Shown: positions 27,238 to 37,213, counted from the stretch's first letter. The stretch: 64,000 bases of DNA from Sphingomonas sp. GC_Shp_5 (GCF_026540855.1 NZ_JALNUP010000015.1:37898-101897); one strand, 5' to 3'. The notes: generated by a model not told the origin, from the letters alone. A program made the numbers and translations.

Positions 27238-28157
27238 ACGTGAGCGGCGCGGGCGAGGCGATCGTTGATCGCCTCGCCGATGCCGGTGAAGGGTATGGCC
27301 GCCAAGGCAATGCGCGCGCGCGGGCTGGCATCGGCCTTGTGCAGCGCATCGAACAGCCGCGCGGCCGCCTCCAGCAGGTTGCCTGACGGCGACAGATTGT
27401 CGTCGCCTGCGACCGGGCCGAAGCCGATCAGCCATTCGTCATCGGCCGCTACGGTGGCACCGAGGCGGAGCGGCTTGGCCGGCGCATAATGGCTGGCGAG
27501 CTGGCCGGGGGCGGTGATTGCCTCATCGGCAGATCGACGGGTCACCGGAAAGGGCAGATCTTCGATCGCAAGCGGCCCGGGGCGCAACAGGATGCGCCCC
27601 GCGATGATGGTGGATTCCAGCCCGGCCTCGGTGGCGCCGTCGTCGATGATCAGCGGCACGCGCTGGCCGAGGCTCGCGGCGACATGCGCGGCGCGGGTAG
27701 GGCTGATGCCGTTGCTGGCATTGGCCGATGGCGCGGCGAGCGGCTTGCCGGCCGCGGCGATCAACGCCTGCATCGCGCGATGCCGCGAGACGCGCAGCGC
27801 AATCGTATCGAGCCCCGCCGTGACAAGTGCGGCGATCCCGCTGGCGGGCCTGAGCGGCAGCACCAGCGTCAGTGGCCCCGGCCAGAACGCCGCCGCCAGC
27901 GCGCGGGCGTCGTCGTCGAACACCGCGATCGCCTCGGCGGCGGCGAGATCGGCGACATGGACGATCAGCGGGTTGAAGCTCGGCCGCCCCTTGGCGGCGT
28001 AGATGCCGGCTACCGCCGCGGCGTTGGTGGCATCGGCGGCAAGCCCATAGACCGTCTCGGTTGGCACCGCGACCAGCTCGCCGGCGCCGATTCGCGCCGC
28101 GCCCTCGGCGATCGCGGCCATGCCGTAGGGTAAAATATGGCAGTTTGGAGCGGTCAT
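27234..28157 (-). CDS. L-threonylcarbamoyladenylate synthase (Sua5 type)
   Basis: This enzyme makes threonylcarbamoyl-AMP from threonine, bicarbonate and ATP for the t6A modification at position 37 of ANN-decoding tRNAs. The 307-residue protein carries the YrdC domain (about 15-205: [48 protein letters not shown]). A C-terminal Sua5 domain (about 215-307) starts at the linker [17 protein letters not shown]. The presence of that domain makes it Sua5, not the shorter TsaC. It is divergent from the acyl-CoA dehydrogenase gene. Confidence 0.94.
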   Translation of the reverse strand: MTAPNCHILPYGMAAIAEGAARIGAGELVAVPTETVYGLAADATNAAAVAGIYAAKGRPSFNPLIVHVADLAAAEAIAVFDDDARALAAAFWPGPLTLVLPLRPASGIAALVTAGLDTIALRVSRHRAMQALIAAAGKPLAAPSANASNGISPTRAAHVAASLGQRVPLIIDDGATEAGLESTIIAGRILLRPGPLAIEDLPFPVTRRSADEAITAPGQLASHYAPAKPLRLGATVAADDEWLIGFGPVAGDDNLSPSGNLLEAAARLFDALHKADASPRARIALAAIPFTGIGEAINDRLARAAHV

Positions 28158-28196
28158 TGCGGGTCGCTATAGCCGCCGCAAACACAGGAGAGAATG

Positions 28197-29912
28197 ATGC
28201 CCTTCACCCCCGCCGTCGCCGAGCAGCGTTTCGTGCTGGAGCATGTCGTGCGGATCGGTGATCTCGCCGCGACCGAGCGGTTCGCCGCCGCGAGCGACGA
28301 TGTCGTCGACGCGGTGCTCGAGGGCGTCGGCAGCCTCGCGGCGGGCGAATGGGCACCGCTCAACCGCATCGGCGACACGGTCGGCGCGACCTGGACGCCC
28401 GACGGCGTGGTGATGCCCGACGGTTTCCGCGCCGCCTATCAGGATTATGTCGAGGGCGGCTGGGGCACGATCGGCGTGCCCGAACAGTTCGGCGGCCAGG
28501 GCCTGCCGTTCGCGATCCAGACCGCGGTGCTCGACACCTTGGGCTCGGCCAACATGGGCTTCGCGCTGTGCCCGACGCTGACGGTCGGCGCGATCGAGGC
28601 GCTGGCGCATCACGGCAGCCCCGAGCAGCAGGCGCTCTACCTGCCGCACCTCGCCACCGGCGCCTGGACCGGAACGATGAATCTCACCGAGCCGCAGGCG
28701 GGCAGCGATGTCGGCGCGCTGCGGGCCACCGCGACGCCGCGTGGCGACGGCACCTGGAGCATCAAGGGCACCAAGATCTTCATCTCGTTTGGCGACCACG
28801 ACATGGCCGAGCAGATCGTCCACCTCGTCCTTGCCCGCACGCCCGATGCGCCGTTGGGCACGCGCGGCATCTCGCTGTTCCTGGTGCCCAAGTTCCGGCT
28901 CGATGCCGATGGGCGGCCGGGCGCGGCCAATGACGTCCGCGTGGTATCGATCGAGCACAAGATGGGACTGCATGCCTCGCCCACCTGCGTGCTGTCGTTC
29001 GGCGACGACGGCGACTGTGTCGGCGAGCTGATCGGCCCCGAGCATGGCGGAATGCGGGCGATGTTCACGATGATGAACAATGCCCGGCTCAACGTTGGCC
29101 TGCAGGGTGTGCAGATCGCCGAGGGCGCGACCCAGGCGGCGGTGGCCTATGCGCTCGACCGGGTCCAGTCAGCGCGCGCCGGCGGCGCCGACAAGGCGCC
29201 GGTGCGGATCGTCGAGCATCCCGACGTGCGGCGCATGCTGATGCGGATGACGGCGCAGACCCAGGCCGCGCGCGCGCTGGTCTATTATGCCGCCGGGCAA
29301 GTGGATCGCGCGACGCTCGGCGAAGCCGGCGCGAAGAACCGGCTGGAGCTCGTCACCCCGCTCGCCAAGGCGCATGGCACCGATCTCGGCAACGAGGTCG
29401 CCAGCCTCGGCGTCCAGATCCATGGCGGTATGGGCTTCATCGAGGAAACCGGCGCCGCGCAATATTTCCGCGATGCGCGTATCACCCCGATCTACGAGGG
29501 TACCAACGGCATCCAGGCCGCCGATCTTGTCGGCCGCAAGCTCGCGCTCGACAATGGCGGCGCGTTCGCGGCGCTGATCGCCGACATGCGCGCCGAGGCG
29601 ATCCATCCCGAGCTCATCGCGCTGATCGATGCGGTCGAGGCGATCGGTCGGCGCATCGCGGTCGCCGATGCCGACGACAAGCTCGCGGCAAGCTATCCTT
29701 TCATGACCATGGTCTCGGTCGCCGCATGCGGCTGGCTGATGGAGCGGCAAGGGCGGGTGGCAACCGGCGACGATGCTGCCGCGCAGCGCAAGCGCGCGGC
29801 GGTGCGCTTCTATCTTGACCAGATCGTGCCCGAAGCGCTTGGGCTGTGCGCCGCGGCCAGCGCCAACGCCGACGTTCTCTACGCCATTCAAGCAGAGGTT
29901 TTCGCAGCCTGA
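28197..29912 (+). CDS. Acyl-CoA dehydrogenase with extended C-terminal domain
   Basis: This is a FAD-dependent acyl-CoA dehydrogenase of about 571 residues. It is longer than the 380-residue classic enzymes because of an N-terminal helical extension and a C-terminal domain of the DmdC/AcdA type. Landmarks are GTMNLTEPQAGSDVGAL, the FAD/substrate segment IKGTKIFISFGDHDM, and QIHGGMGFIEETGAAQYFRDARITPIYEGTNGIQ. Two ATG codons are adjacent (28194 and 28197); the second is better spaced from AGGAG. Beta-oxidation of an acyl or 3-methylmercaptopropionyl substrate is possible. Its stop overlaps the NAT gene by one base. Confidence 0.93.
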   Translation: MPFTPAVAEQRFVLEHVVRIGDLAATERFAAASDDVVDAVLEGVGSLAAGEWAPLNRIGDTVGATWTPDGVVMPDGFRAAYQDYVEGGWGTIGVPEQFGGQGLPFAIQTAVLDTLGSANMGFALCPTLTVGAIEALAHHGSPEQQALYLPHLATGAWTGTMNLTEPQAGSDVGALRATATPRGDGTWSIKGTKIFISFGDHDMAEQIVHLVLARTPDAPLGTRGISLFLVPKFRLDADGRPGAANDVRVVSIEHKMGLHASPTCVLSFGDDGDCVGELIGPEHGGMRAMFTMMNNARLNVGLQGVQIAEGATQAAVAYALDRVQSARAGGADKAPVRIVEHPDVRRMLMRMTAQTQAARALVYYAAGQVDRATLGEAGAKNRLELVTPLAKAHGTDLGNEVASLGVQIHGGMGFIEETGAAQYFRDARITPIYEGTNGIQAADLVGRKLALDNGGAFAALIADMRAEAIHPELIALIDAVEAIGRRIAVADADDKLAASYPFMTMVSVAACGWLMERQGRVATGDDAAAQRKRAAVRFYLDQIVPEALGLCAAASANADVLYAIQAEVFAA

Positions 29913-30730
29913 TGTTCGATCTCGACGCCTATCTCCAGCGCATCGATCTGGGGCAGTTTCCGATCCCCGACGCCGAGGGGCTGGCGGCGCTGCAGCGTGC
30001 TCACCGGCTGCACATCCCGTTTGAAAACCTCGACGTGATCCTCGGTCGCGGTATTGCCATCGACAGCGTTGCGGTGTTCGCCAAGCTCGTCACCGCCAAG
30101 CGCGGCGGCTATTGTTTCGAGCACAATCGGCTGTTTCTCGATGCGCTGGCCGGGCTCGGCTTCACCGCGCGCCCGCTGCTGGCGCGGGTCTGGCTCGGCG
30201 CCGAGACGGTGCCGCCGCTCACCCATACGTTCAGCTTGGTGACGATCGGCGGCCAGCAATGGATCGCCGATGCGGGCTTCGGCGGCAGCTATGCGCCCGT
30301 GATGCCGCTGGTCCATGGCGTCGAGCTCGACGCGCCCGACGGCGCGCGCTTCCGGCTCGAGGCCGGTACCGAACACGGCTGGCTGCTGAGCCGCGAAGGC
30401 CCGTCGGGTTCTACCGACGGCCGCGGTGCCGGCCCCGGCTTCCGGCCGCAGTACAGCTTCACGCTGGATCAGGTGCATGACGCCGATCTGGCGCTGTCCA
30501 ACCACTGGACCTCGACTGCGCCGGGCAGCCGCTTCACGCAGACCCGGATCGCGAGCATGGTCCTGCCGCACGGCCTGGCGGCGCTGACCGACCGCCGGTA
30601 TCACCGCCGCGCCGGCGACAATGAATCGATCGCCGAGATCACCGATCCACGCGTCTACCGGATGCGGATGAGCCTAATGTTCGGGATCGATCTGTCGGCG
30701 GAGGATGTCGCGCAGCTGGGGCTGTTCTGA
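29912..30730 (+). CDS. nat: Arylamine N-acetyltransferase
   Basis: NAT transfers acetyl from acetyl-CoA to arylamines and hydrazines. The 272-residue protein has the full cysteine-protease-like triad: C68 in RGGYCFEHN, H105 in THTFSLV and D120 in IADAGFGG. The segment RLHIPFENLDVILGR is also typical. The start ATG shares a base with the acyl-CoA dehydrogenase stop (TGATG), so the two are co-translated. The endogenous substrate is unknown. The 3' end faces the GntR gene across a REP-like repeat. Confidence 0.95.
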   Translation: MFDLDAYLQRIDLGQFPIPDAEGLAALQRAHRLHIPFENLDVILGRGIAIDSVAVFAKLVTAKRGGYCFEHNRLFLDALAGLGFTARPLLARVWLGAETVPPLTHTFSLVTIGGQQWIADAGFGGSYAPVMPLVHGVELDAPDGARFRLEAGTEHGWLLSREGPSGSTDGRGAGPGFRPQYSFTLDQVHDADLALSNHWTSTAPGSRFTQTRIASMVLPHGLAALTDRRYHRRAGDNESIAEITDPRVYRMRMSLMFGIDLSAEDVAQLGLF

Positions 30731-30770
30731 ACCCGATTCTGCCCGCCGATGCCGTCCTTGCTCCCCATTA

Positions 30771-30850
30771 GTCATCCCAGCGAAGGCTGGGATCTCGTGC
30801 GCTTGGGCAGGGCAGGAGCCGCGGGAGGCCCCAGCTCGCTGGGGTGACGG
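30771..30850. repeat. Double-palindrome (REP-like) repeat, copy C
   Basis: The hairpins are CCCAGCGAAGGCTGGG (30777-30792) and CCCCAGCTCGCTGGGG (about 30829-30844), the latter with a shortened two-base loop. The outer ends are GTCATC and GGTGACGG. It lies between the convergent ends of nat and the GntR gene. Confidence 0.85.
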
Positions 30851-30892
30851 CTATTGGTGTAGATGCAGGCGTCTTTCCCGAGGGCGACCGGC

Positions 30893-31249
30893 TTACGCCC
30901 GCTCGCGCTCCAGCAGATCGCCGGCGTCGAGCCCGAGCAGGTCGATATGCGCCCGGATCCGCGGCCATTGATTGTTCACGAAGCTGTCGCGCTCGGCGAT
31001 GCGCAGCTTCTCGGCGGCACCGGGCAGCACGAACATGCCAACACCGCGGCGCACCTCGACATAGCCGTCGTCCTGGAAGCTCTGGTATGCCTTGGCGACG
31101 GTGAGCGGATTGGCGCCATGTTCGGCGGCAAAGGCGCGCACCGACGGTAGCTGATCGCCGGCGCGATAGTCGCCGCGCAGGATCCCTGCCGCAATGGTCC
31201 CGCGCAAGCGGATGTAGACCGGGCTGTCCTCGTTGCTCAGAGCTGTCAT
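30893..31249 (-). CDS. GntR-family (YtrA subfamily) transcriptional regulator
   Basis: This 118-residue protein consists of an N-terminal winged helix (about 9-78: PVYIRLRGTIAAGILRGDYRAGDQLPSVRAFA, NPLTVAKAYQSFQDDGYVEVRRGVGMFV). A short helical tail follows that is too small for an effector-binding FCD or UTRA domain, which is the pattern of the YtrA subgroup. Such regulators usually repress neighbouring transporter genes. Here the upstream gene in the same operon is a nitroreductase (6 bp gap). The effector is unknown. Confidence 0.9.
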   Translation of the reverse strand: MTALSNEDSPVYIRLRGTIAAGILRGDYRAGDQLPSVRAFAAEHGANPLTVAKAYQSFQDDGYVEVRRGVGMFVLPGAAEKLRIAERDSFVNNQWPRIRAHIDLLGLDAGDLLERERA

Positions 31250-31255
31250 GCTGAT

Positions 31256-31867
31256 CTAATACAGCAACTTGGCTGCATCGTCGAGTCCCTTGCCCTGCCA
31301 ATGCGAGACGATCTGTGCCTGATCGGGGCGGGGCCGTTCGTCGAGAGGCCGTGCAGGGGTGCCGAGGAACATGAAGCCGGCGATTCGCTCGGGCGCGCCG
31401 CCAAAGGCGTCGCGCACCTCATCCGAGAAAGAAGCCCAGCCGCTCAGCCAGCCGCCGGCAAAGCCCAGCGCGTGGGTGGCGTGCAGCAGGTTCATGCAGG
31501 CCGCGCCAGCGGACAATTCCTGCTCCCACAACGGAATCGGGCTGTCGCGCTTGGGTGAGGAGAGCACCACCACCAGCGTCGGCGCCTGACGGGCGAATTG
31601 CGCAAAGGCCTCGATCTCACGCTCAGGCGCCTGCGGCCGTTCGCGGCGGTAGGCCGCGCCGATGAGACGGCCGAGCGCATCGCGCTGGTCGGCGCCGACG
31701 ATCACGAACCGCCACGGAGCGATCTTGCCGTGATCCGGCGTTCGCGCGGCGATCTGGAGGATCTGGGCGAGCTGCGCGTCATCCGGCCCGGGCGCGACGA
31801 GATCGCGCGGTTTGCCGGAGCGGCGGGTGGCGAGCAGCGCCAATGGCGACGAGAGATCGTTGAACAT
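31256..31867 (-). CDS. Nitroreductase-family flavoprotein (YdjA-like)
   Basis: This 203-residue FMN-binding protein has the nitroreductase fold in the small YdjA-type version. Landmarks are LATRRSGKPRDLVAPGPD, AARTPDHGKIAPWRFVIV, SAGAACMNLLHATHALGFAGGWLSG and GFMFLGTPARPLDERPRP. The frame stays open far upstream to 32842, but that part is antisense to the POT transporter. ATG 31867 gives the family N-terminus. It precedes the GntR gene by six bp and diverges from the transporter. The physiological substrate is not known. Confidence 0.9.
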   Translation of the reverse strand: MFNDLSSPLALLATRRSGKPRDLVAPGPDDAQLAQILQIAARTPDHGKIAPWRFVIVGADQRDALGRLIGAAYRRERPQAPEREIEAFAQFARQAPTLVVVLSSPKRDSPIPLWEQELSAGAACMNLLHATHALGFAGGWLSGWASFSDEVRDAFGGAPERIAGFMFLGTPARPLDERPRPDQAQIVSHWQGKGLDDAAKLLY

Positions 31868-31975
31868 GGCGGCTATGTAGCGGCACTGCCTGTTATTTAC
31901 ACCCGGCGGCGAGCCGCTACGGTGCATGCCCGGGCCGCCCGTGCGCGGCGAGTTATCCGGGAGCATCCGACACCA

Positions 31976-33580
31976 ATGGCAAGCGCGTATGCGGGCGGGG
32001 GCGGCGTTCCGGCCCACGCCAAGACGTTTCTGGGGCATCCCACCGGGCTGTTCATGCTCTTTTTCGCCGAGATGTGGGAGCGCTTCTCCTTCTACGGCAT
32101 GCGCGCCATCCTGGTGCTCTACCTGACCAAGCACTTCCTGTTTGGCGAGCAGCCCGCCTATGCGATCTACGGCGCCTATACCTCGCTGGTCTACATTACG
32201 CCGATCATCGGCGGCTATATCGCCGATCGCTTCCTCGGCGCGCGTAAGGCGGTGCTGGTCGGCGGCCTGTTCATCACCGTCGGCCATCTGATGATCGCGC
32301 TGGTCGAGGGACCGGCGGGCGTCCAGGGCAGCGCGCTTAACGGCTTCTACCTCGCACTCGCCTGCATCATCATCGGCACCGGCTTCCTCAAGGCCAACAT
32401 TTCGGTGTTGGTCGGCCAGCTCTACCCGCGCGATGATCTCCGCCGCGATGGCGCCTTCTCGATCTTCTACATGGGGATCAACACCGGCGCCTTTGCCGGG
32501 CCGATCATCGTCGGCATCCTCGGCGAGACGGTGGGCTGGTCCTGGGGCTTCGGCGCCGCCGGGATCGGCATGGCGCTCGGGCTGGTGGTGTTCGTGCTGT
32601 GCCGCGGCGCGCTCTACGATGCCGGTCAGCCGCCGGTGCCCGCCGCGCTCAAGACGCGCAGCCCGATCGGCGTTTCGATCGAGTGGACGATCTATCTGGG
32701 CGCGGTGGCGGGGGTGATGCTCGCCTGGTGGCTGGTGCGCTCGCAGGGCGCGGTCGGCACGCTGCTGCTGGTCGCCGCGGTGCTTACCGTCGGCTTCATC
32801 CTGCTCACCTCGTTCCGCCGCCTGCCGAAGGTCGAGCGACATCGCATCTTCGCCGCGCTGTTCCTGATCGCGCTGTCACCGCTGTTCTGGGCCTTGTTCG
32901 AGCAGGCCGGCTCGTCGCTCACCCTCTACACCGATCAGTCGGTGGATCGCACGATGCTGGGCTGGACGATCCCCGCCTCGATGTTCCAGTCGGTCAATGC
33001 CTTCTTCATCATCACTTTGGCGCCATTGTTCGGGCTGCTGTGGACGGTGCTGGGCAAGCGCGGGCTGGAGCCGAGCGCGCCATTCAAGTTCGGCATCGGC
33101 CTGATCCTCGTCGGCGCCGGCTTCTTCGCGCTGATCCTCGGCGCCCCGGCGGCGGGGCTGACGCCGGCGATCTTCGTGATCCTGCTCTACATGCTCCATT
33201 CGATGGGTGAGCTCTGCTTCTCGCCGATCGGGCTGTCGTCGATGACGCGGCTGTCGGTGGCGAGCATGACCGGGCTGATGATGGGTACCTGGTTCCTCGC
33301 CACCGCGGGCGGCGAGTTCATCGCCGGCTTGATCGCGCAGGAAACGGGCGGCGAGGGCGCCGGCGTCGGCCATGTGCTCGGCATCTACGCCAAGATCGGC
33401 TGGTTTTCGATGGGCGTGGGCGTGCTGGTGCTGCTGGTGGCGCCGTTCGTCACCCGGCTGATGCATCTCGACAGCCTCGGCGAGCGCCCCGACCATGCGC
33501 TGGCGGGCGAGGGCGCGATCGGCGAACCCGCTGCCGCCGGGCTCGACACCCGCGACGAGCAGCGGCTCGGTCGGCGCTGA
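31976..33580 (+). CDS. POT-family proton-dependent peptide transporter
   Basis: This 534-residue MFS transporter of the proton-oligopeptide (PTR/POT) family imports di- and tripeptides. The signature E-x-x-E-R-F/Y appears as AEMWERFSFYGMRAIL near residues 30-45, followed by YTSLVYITPIIGGYIADRFLG and FYMGINTGAFAGP. About 12-14 hydrophobic spans are visible. The start ATG 31976 is preceded by GGAG at a long distance. It is divergent from the nitroreductase and its 3' end faces the DAACS symporter with a 3-bp gap. Confidence 0.93.
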   Translation: MASAYAGGGGVPAHAKTFLGHPTGLFMLFFAEMWERFSFYGMRAILVLYLTKHFLFGEQPAYAIYGAYTSLVYITPIIGGYIADRFLGARKAVLVGGLFITVGHLMIALVEGPAGVQGSALNGFYLALACIIIGTGFLKANISVLVGQLYPRDDLRRDGAFSIFYMGINTGAFAGPIIVGILGETVGWSWGFGAAGIGMALGLVVFVLCRGALYDAGQPPVPAALKTRSPIGVSIEWTIYLGAVAGVMLAWWLVRSQGAVGTLLLVAAVLTVGFILLTSFRRLPKVERHRIFAALFLIALSPLFWALFEQAGSSLTLYTDQSVDRTMLGWTIPASMFQSVNAFFIITLAPLFGLLWTVLGKRGLEPSAPFKFGIGLILVGAGFFALILGAPAAGLTPAIFVILLYMLHSMGELCFSPIGLSSMTRLSVASMTGLMMGTWFLATAGGEFIAGLIAQETGGEGAGVGHVLGIYAKIGWFSMGVGVLVLLVAPFVTRLMHLDSLGERPDHALAGEGAIGEPAAAGLDTRDEQRLGRR

Positions 33581-33583
33581 TCG

Positions 33584-34825
33584 CTAGGCCGCCTGCGTCG
33601 GCCTGCCGTCGAGGCGGCCGACGCAGGCGGTGACGGCGACGTCCATGGTGACGTTGCCGACGGTGCGGAACAGGTCCGGCACCGTCTCCACCGCGACCAG
33701 CAGCCCCAACGCCTCGATCGGCACCCCCATCACGATCGAGACGGGCGCGACGCTGGCGAAGAAGCTGACCGTGCCGGGCAGGCTCACCGAGCCCATGGTG
33801 GTGATCGCGGCGGTGGCGACGCCGGCGGCAAGCTGCCCCGGCCCGATCGGGATGCCCAGCCAGCGCGCGATGTAGAGCGCGACCGCGAGGTTCATCGCCG
33901 GGCTGGTGGCGCGGAAGATCGCGACCGCGATCGGCAGGGTGATGCCCGCGGTGGCGGAGCGGACGCCCAGTTGCTCCGAGCCCTTGAGCATCGCCGGCAG
34001 CGAGGCGAGCGAGCTTTGCGTGCTGATCGCCATCGCCTGCGCCGGCGCGACCGCGCGCGCGAACGCGCCGGGCGCCACCCGGCCGCCCAGCCACGCCAGC
34101 GGATAGCCGAACAGCAGCACCAGAAAGCCGATGCTCGACACCAGCACGATGTAATGAAGCAATGCGCCGAACGCCGCCGCCCCGGTCCGTGCCCCCACCC
34201 CATAAGCGAGCGCGAAGATGCCGATGGGCGCGAGCTTCAGCACCCAGCCGATGATCACCAGCATCGCATCGGTGATCGCGCGGAACAGGTCGACCAGCCG
34301 CTGGCGCGGCTCGGGATCGAGCCGGGTGATCGCGAAGGCAAAGGCGAGGGTGAAAACGGTCAGCGGCAGGAAGGCGTCGGCCCCCGCCGCGGCGACGATG
34401 TTGGTGGGGACGATGGTGTCGAAGAAGTCGCCGAGGCTCGGCACCTTGCCGAGCGGCTGAACCCCGGTAAGCGCCGCGCGCAACGCCGCGGACCAGGCAG
34501 CGGGCAACGGCCACAGGTCGAGCAACAGCGGCATCACGATCGCCGACATGATCGTGGTGCTCCACAGGATGACGACGAACATCACCACCGCGCGCCCGGC
34601 GATCTGCCCGGCCCGCGCGGCCTCCGCAGTGGCGGCGATGCCGGTGACGAGCAGCCCGACGATCAGCGGCACGATCACCATCTGCAAGCCGTGCAGCCAT
34701 GCCGACCCGATCGGCTGGGTGACGGTGGTGACGCTTAGCGCCCATTCCTTGTTGGCGGCGACGGCGACGATGCCAAGGACGAGCCCGGCGATCAGCGCCA
34801 GCAGAATGCGGGTGGCTTGCGACAT
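33584..34825 (-). CDS. Dicarboxylate/amino acid:cation symporter (DAACS)
   Basis: This 413-residue membrane protein of the GltP/DctA family couples uptake of glutamate, aspartate or C4-dicarboxylates to protons or sodium. Visible features are the serine-rich reentrant loop STQSSLASLPAML, GITLPIAVAIFRATSPAMNL, and TTMGSVSLPGTVSFFASVAP with VGNVTMDVAVTACVGRL at the end. ATG 34825 has AAGGA upstream and is preferred to an ATG 12 codons earlier. It is divergent from glmM. Confidence 0.93.
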   Translation of the reverse strand: MSQATRILLALIAGLVLGIVAVAANKEWALSVTTVTQPIGSAWLHGLQMVIVPLIVGLLVTGIAATAEAARAGQIAGRAVVMFVVILWSTTIMSAIVMPLLLDLWPLPAAWSAALRAALTGVQPLGKVPSLGDFFDTIVPTNIVAAAGADAFLPLTVFTLAFAFAITRLDPEPRQRLVDLFRAITDAMLVIIGWVLKLAPIGIFALAYGVGARTGAAAFGALLHYIVLVSSIGFLVLLFGYPLAWLGGRVAPGAFARAVAPAQAMAISTQSSLASLPAMLKGSEQLGVRSATAGITLPIAVAIFRATSPAMNLAVALYIARWLGIPIGPGQLAAGVATAAITTMGSVSLPGTVSFFASVAPVSIVMGVPIEALGLLVAVETVPDLFRTVGNVTMDVAVTACVGRLDGRPTQAA

Positions 34826-34881
34826 CGGATTCCTTGGCGCAACGGAGGAGCGGAGCGGCATAGCGGAGCGGATCGCATTTC

Positions 34882-36222
34882 ATGGCAAGGAAATATTTCG
34901 GGACCGATGGAATCAGGGGCGCCACCAACCAAGGCGCGATGACCGCGGCAATGGCGATGAAGGTGGGCATGGCCGCCGGCGCCTATTTCCAGCGCGGCGA
35001 CCACAAGCATCGCGTGCTGATCGGCAAGGACACGCGCTTGTCGGGCTATATGCTCGAATCGGCGCTGGTCGCCGGCTTCACCAGCGTCGGCATGGACGTG
35101 ATCATGGTCGGGCCGATGCCGACCCCGGCGGTGGCGATGCTCACCCAGTCGATGCGCGCCGACATCGGCGTGATGATTTCGGCGAGCCACAATCCTTATG
35201 CCGACAACGGCATCAAGCTGTTCGGCCCTGACGGCTATAAGCTCTCCGACGAGGCCGAGACGACGATCGAGCAATTGATCGACAGCGAGGTGCCGCTGGT
35301 GCCCTCGGCGCAGATCGGCCGCGCGCGGCGGATCGACGATGCCCAAGGGCGCTACATCCATTTCGCCAAATCGACCTTTCCCGAGAATCTGCGCCTCGAC
35401 GGCCTGCGCGTGGTGATCGATTGCGCCCACGGCGCCGCCTATAAGGTCGCGCCCGCGGCACTGTGGGAGCTCGGCGCGGATGTGATCGCGATCGGCATCA
35501 CCCCGGACGGCATCAACATCAACGACGGCGTCGGCTCCACCGCACCCCAGGCGCTCGGCGAGACGGTTGTCGCCGCCGGCGCCGACATCGGCATCGCGCT
35601 AGATGGCGACGCCGATCGCCTGATCGTGGTCGACGAAACCGGCACCGTGATCGACGGCGACCAGCTGATGGCGACGATCGCGGCGAGCTGGGCGCGTGCC
35701 GGGCGGCTGGCAGGCGGCGGGCTGGTGGCGACGGTGATGTCCAACCTCGGCCTCGAACGTCACCTCAAGGCGCAGGGGCTGGGCCTCGTCCGCACCGCGG
35801 TTGGCGATCGCTACGTGCTCGAGAAGATGCGCAGCTCGGGCTATAACGTCGGCGGCGAGCAGTCCGGCCATATCATCCTCGCCGACTACGGCACCACCGG
35901 CGACGGCCTCGTCGCGGCGCTGCAGGTGCTCGCCGAGGTCAAGCGCGCCGGCGCGCCGGCGAGCGAGGTGTTGCGCCGCTTCGAGCCGCTGCCGCAATTG
36001 CTCAAGAACGTCCGCTTCGCCGGCGGCAAGCCGCTCGAGACCGAGGCGGTCAAGACAGTGATCGCGCAGGCCGAGGCCGATCTCGCCGGCACCGGGCGGC
36101 TGGTGATCCGCCCTTCGGGCACCGAGCCGGTGATCCGGGTGATGGCGGAGGGCGACGACGCCACGCAGGTTGAGCAGATCGTCGATCGCATCTGCGACGC
36201 CGTGCGCGCGGCGGCCGCCTGA
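34882..36222 (+). CDS. glmM: Phosphoglucosamine mutase
   Basis: GlmM converts glucosamine 6-phosphate to glucosamine 1-phosphate for UDP-GlcNAc, a precursor of peptidoglycan and LPS. The 446-residue protein opens [10 protein letters not shown]. The phosphoserine is S102 in [17 protein letters not shown], the metal loop is LDGDADRL, the sugar loop GGEQSGH, and the phosphate loop [12 protein letters not shown]. It heads a run with DUF1272, thiD and rnhB, overlapping the next gene by one base. Confidence 0.98.
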   Translation: MARKYFGTDGIRGATNQGAMTAAMAMKVGMAAGAYFQRGDHKHRVLIGKDTRLSGYMLESALVAGFTSVGMDVIMVGPMPTPAVAMLTQSMRADIGVMISASHNPYADNGIKLFGPDGYKLSDEAETTIEQLIDSEVPLVPSAQIGRARRIDDAQGRYIHFAKSTFPENLRLDGLRVVIDCAHGAAYKVAPAALWELGADVIAIGITPDGININDGVGSTAPQALGETVVAAGADIGIALDGDADRLIVVDETGTVIDGDQLMATIAASWARAGRLAGGGLVATVMSNLGLERHLKAQGLGLVRTAVGDRYVLEKMRSSGYNVGGEQSGHIILADYGTTGDGLVAALQVLAEVKRAGAPASEVLRRFEPLPQLLKNVRFAGGKPLETEAVKTVIAQAEADLAGTGRLVIRPSGTEPVIRVMAEGDDATQVEQIVDRICDAVRAAAA

Positions 36223-36446
36223 TGCTCGCGATGCGCCCCGACTGCCAGCGCTGCGGCACCGATCTGCCCGCCGATCAACCCGGCGCGTTCATCTGCTCGA
36301 TGGAATGCACCTATTGCAGCGAATGCGCCGATGCGCTCGACGAGCGCTGCCCCGGCTGCGGCGGCGAGCTGATGGACCGGCCGACCCGCGTCGGCGCCGC
36401 GCTAAAGCGCCACCCCGGTTCAACGACGCGGGTATTCCAGAGCTGA
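36222..36446 (+). CDS. DUF1272 zinc-binding small protein
   Basis: This 74-residue cysteine-rich protein has paired cysteines: CQRC near 8-11, [12 protein letters not shown] (about 25-36) and CPGCGGEL (about 44-51). The pattern matches DUF1272, a small family presumed to bind zinc, with no known biochemical role. It is tied by single-base TGATG overlaps to glmM upstream and thiD downstream, so its synthesis is coupled to both. A regulatory or chaperone role cannot be argued from sequence alone. Confidence 0.88.
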   Translation: MLAMRPDCQRCGTDLPADQPGAFICSMECTYCSECADALDERCPGCGGELMDRPTRVGAALKRHPGSTTRVFQS

Positions 36447-37213
36447 TGATCCCGCGCGTCCTGATCATCGCCGGCTCCGATTCGGGCGGTGGCGCCGGGA
36501 TCCAGGCGGATATCAAGACGGTGACGAAGCTGGGCGGTTACGCGATGACGGCGGTGACCGCGATCACCGCGCAGAACAGCCTTGGCGTCCAGGCGGTTCA
36601 CCCGGTGCCGGTAGAGATGGTGGTGGCGCAGATCGACTCGGTGGTGTCGGACCTCGGGGTGGATGCGGTGAAGATCGGCATGATCGGCTCGGCTGCGACC
36701 GCCACGGCGGTCGCCGACAGGCTCGAGGCGCTCGAGGTGCCGATCGTGTTCGATCCGGTGATGATCGCAACCAGCGGCGCGGTGCTCGCCGATACCGCAG
36801 CGGTCACGGCGTTTGCGCGGCTCATGCACCTCGCCTCGCTTGTCACCCCCAATATTCCCGAGCTTGCCGCCCTGGGCGGGCGCGACGCGGTGCTCGCGCA
36901 TAGCTGCCACCTGCTCGCCAAGGGTGGCCATGGCGAGAGCGACTGGATCGTCGACGAATTGCTGTCGCCGAGCGGTCCGGTCGCGCGGTGGGAAGCCAGG
37001 CGGATCGACACCCGGGGGTCGCACGGCACCGGTTGCACGCTGGCGAGCGGGATCGCCACCGGGCTAGCGCAGGGGATGGGCATCGAGGAAGCCGTCGCAC
37101 GCGCCATCCGCTTCGTCCGGATCGCCTTGATCCACGCGCCGGGGTTGGGGCAGGGCCATGGCCCGATGGGACATGGCCTGGGCCTCTGCCCATTCGACGA
37201 GATTAAAGGCTGA
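36446..37213 (+). CDS. thiD: Hydroxymethylpyrimidine/phosphomethylpyrimidine kinase
   Basis: ThiD phosphorylates HMP and HMP-P for thiamine synthesis. The 255-residue ribokinase-fold protein has [52 protein letters not shown] and the anion-hole motif [16 protein letters not shown] near 197-210. ATG 36446 overlaps the DUF1272 stop. No TPP riboswitch-like element precedes it, which suits its internal position in the operon. Confidence 0.96.
   Translation: MIPRVLIIAGSDSGGGAGIQADIKTVTKLGGYAMTAVTAITAQNSLGVQAVHPVPVEMVVAQIDSVVSDLGVDAVKIGMIGSAATATAVADRLEALEVPIVFDPVMIATSGAVLADTAAVTAFARLMHLASLVTPNIPELAALGGRDAVLAHSCHLLAKGGHGESDWIVDELLSPSGPVARWEARRIDTRGSHGTGCTLASGIATGLAQGMGIEEAVARAIRFVRIALIHAPGLGQGHGPMGHGLGLCPFDEIKG

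Noticed and set aside
31868..32842. N-terminal extension of the nitroreductase frame to 528 residues
   Set aside because: The added part is antisense to the POT transporter and lacks family similarity. ATG 31867 gives the complete nitroreductase.
33450..34970. A 506-codon minus-strand frame overlapping the DAACS symporter
   Set aside because: It is an alternative frame of the same strand, rich in Arg and His, whereas the frame at 33584-34825 encodes all symporter motifs.
36300..36446. TPP riboswitch for thiD
   Set aside because: The region is coding for DUF1272 and lacks the conserved thi-box sequence. thiD is translated through an overlap.
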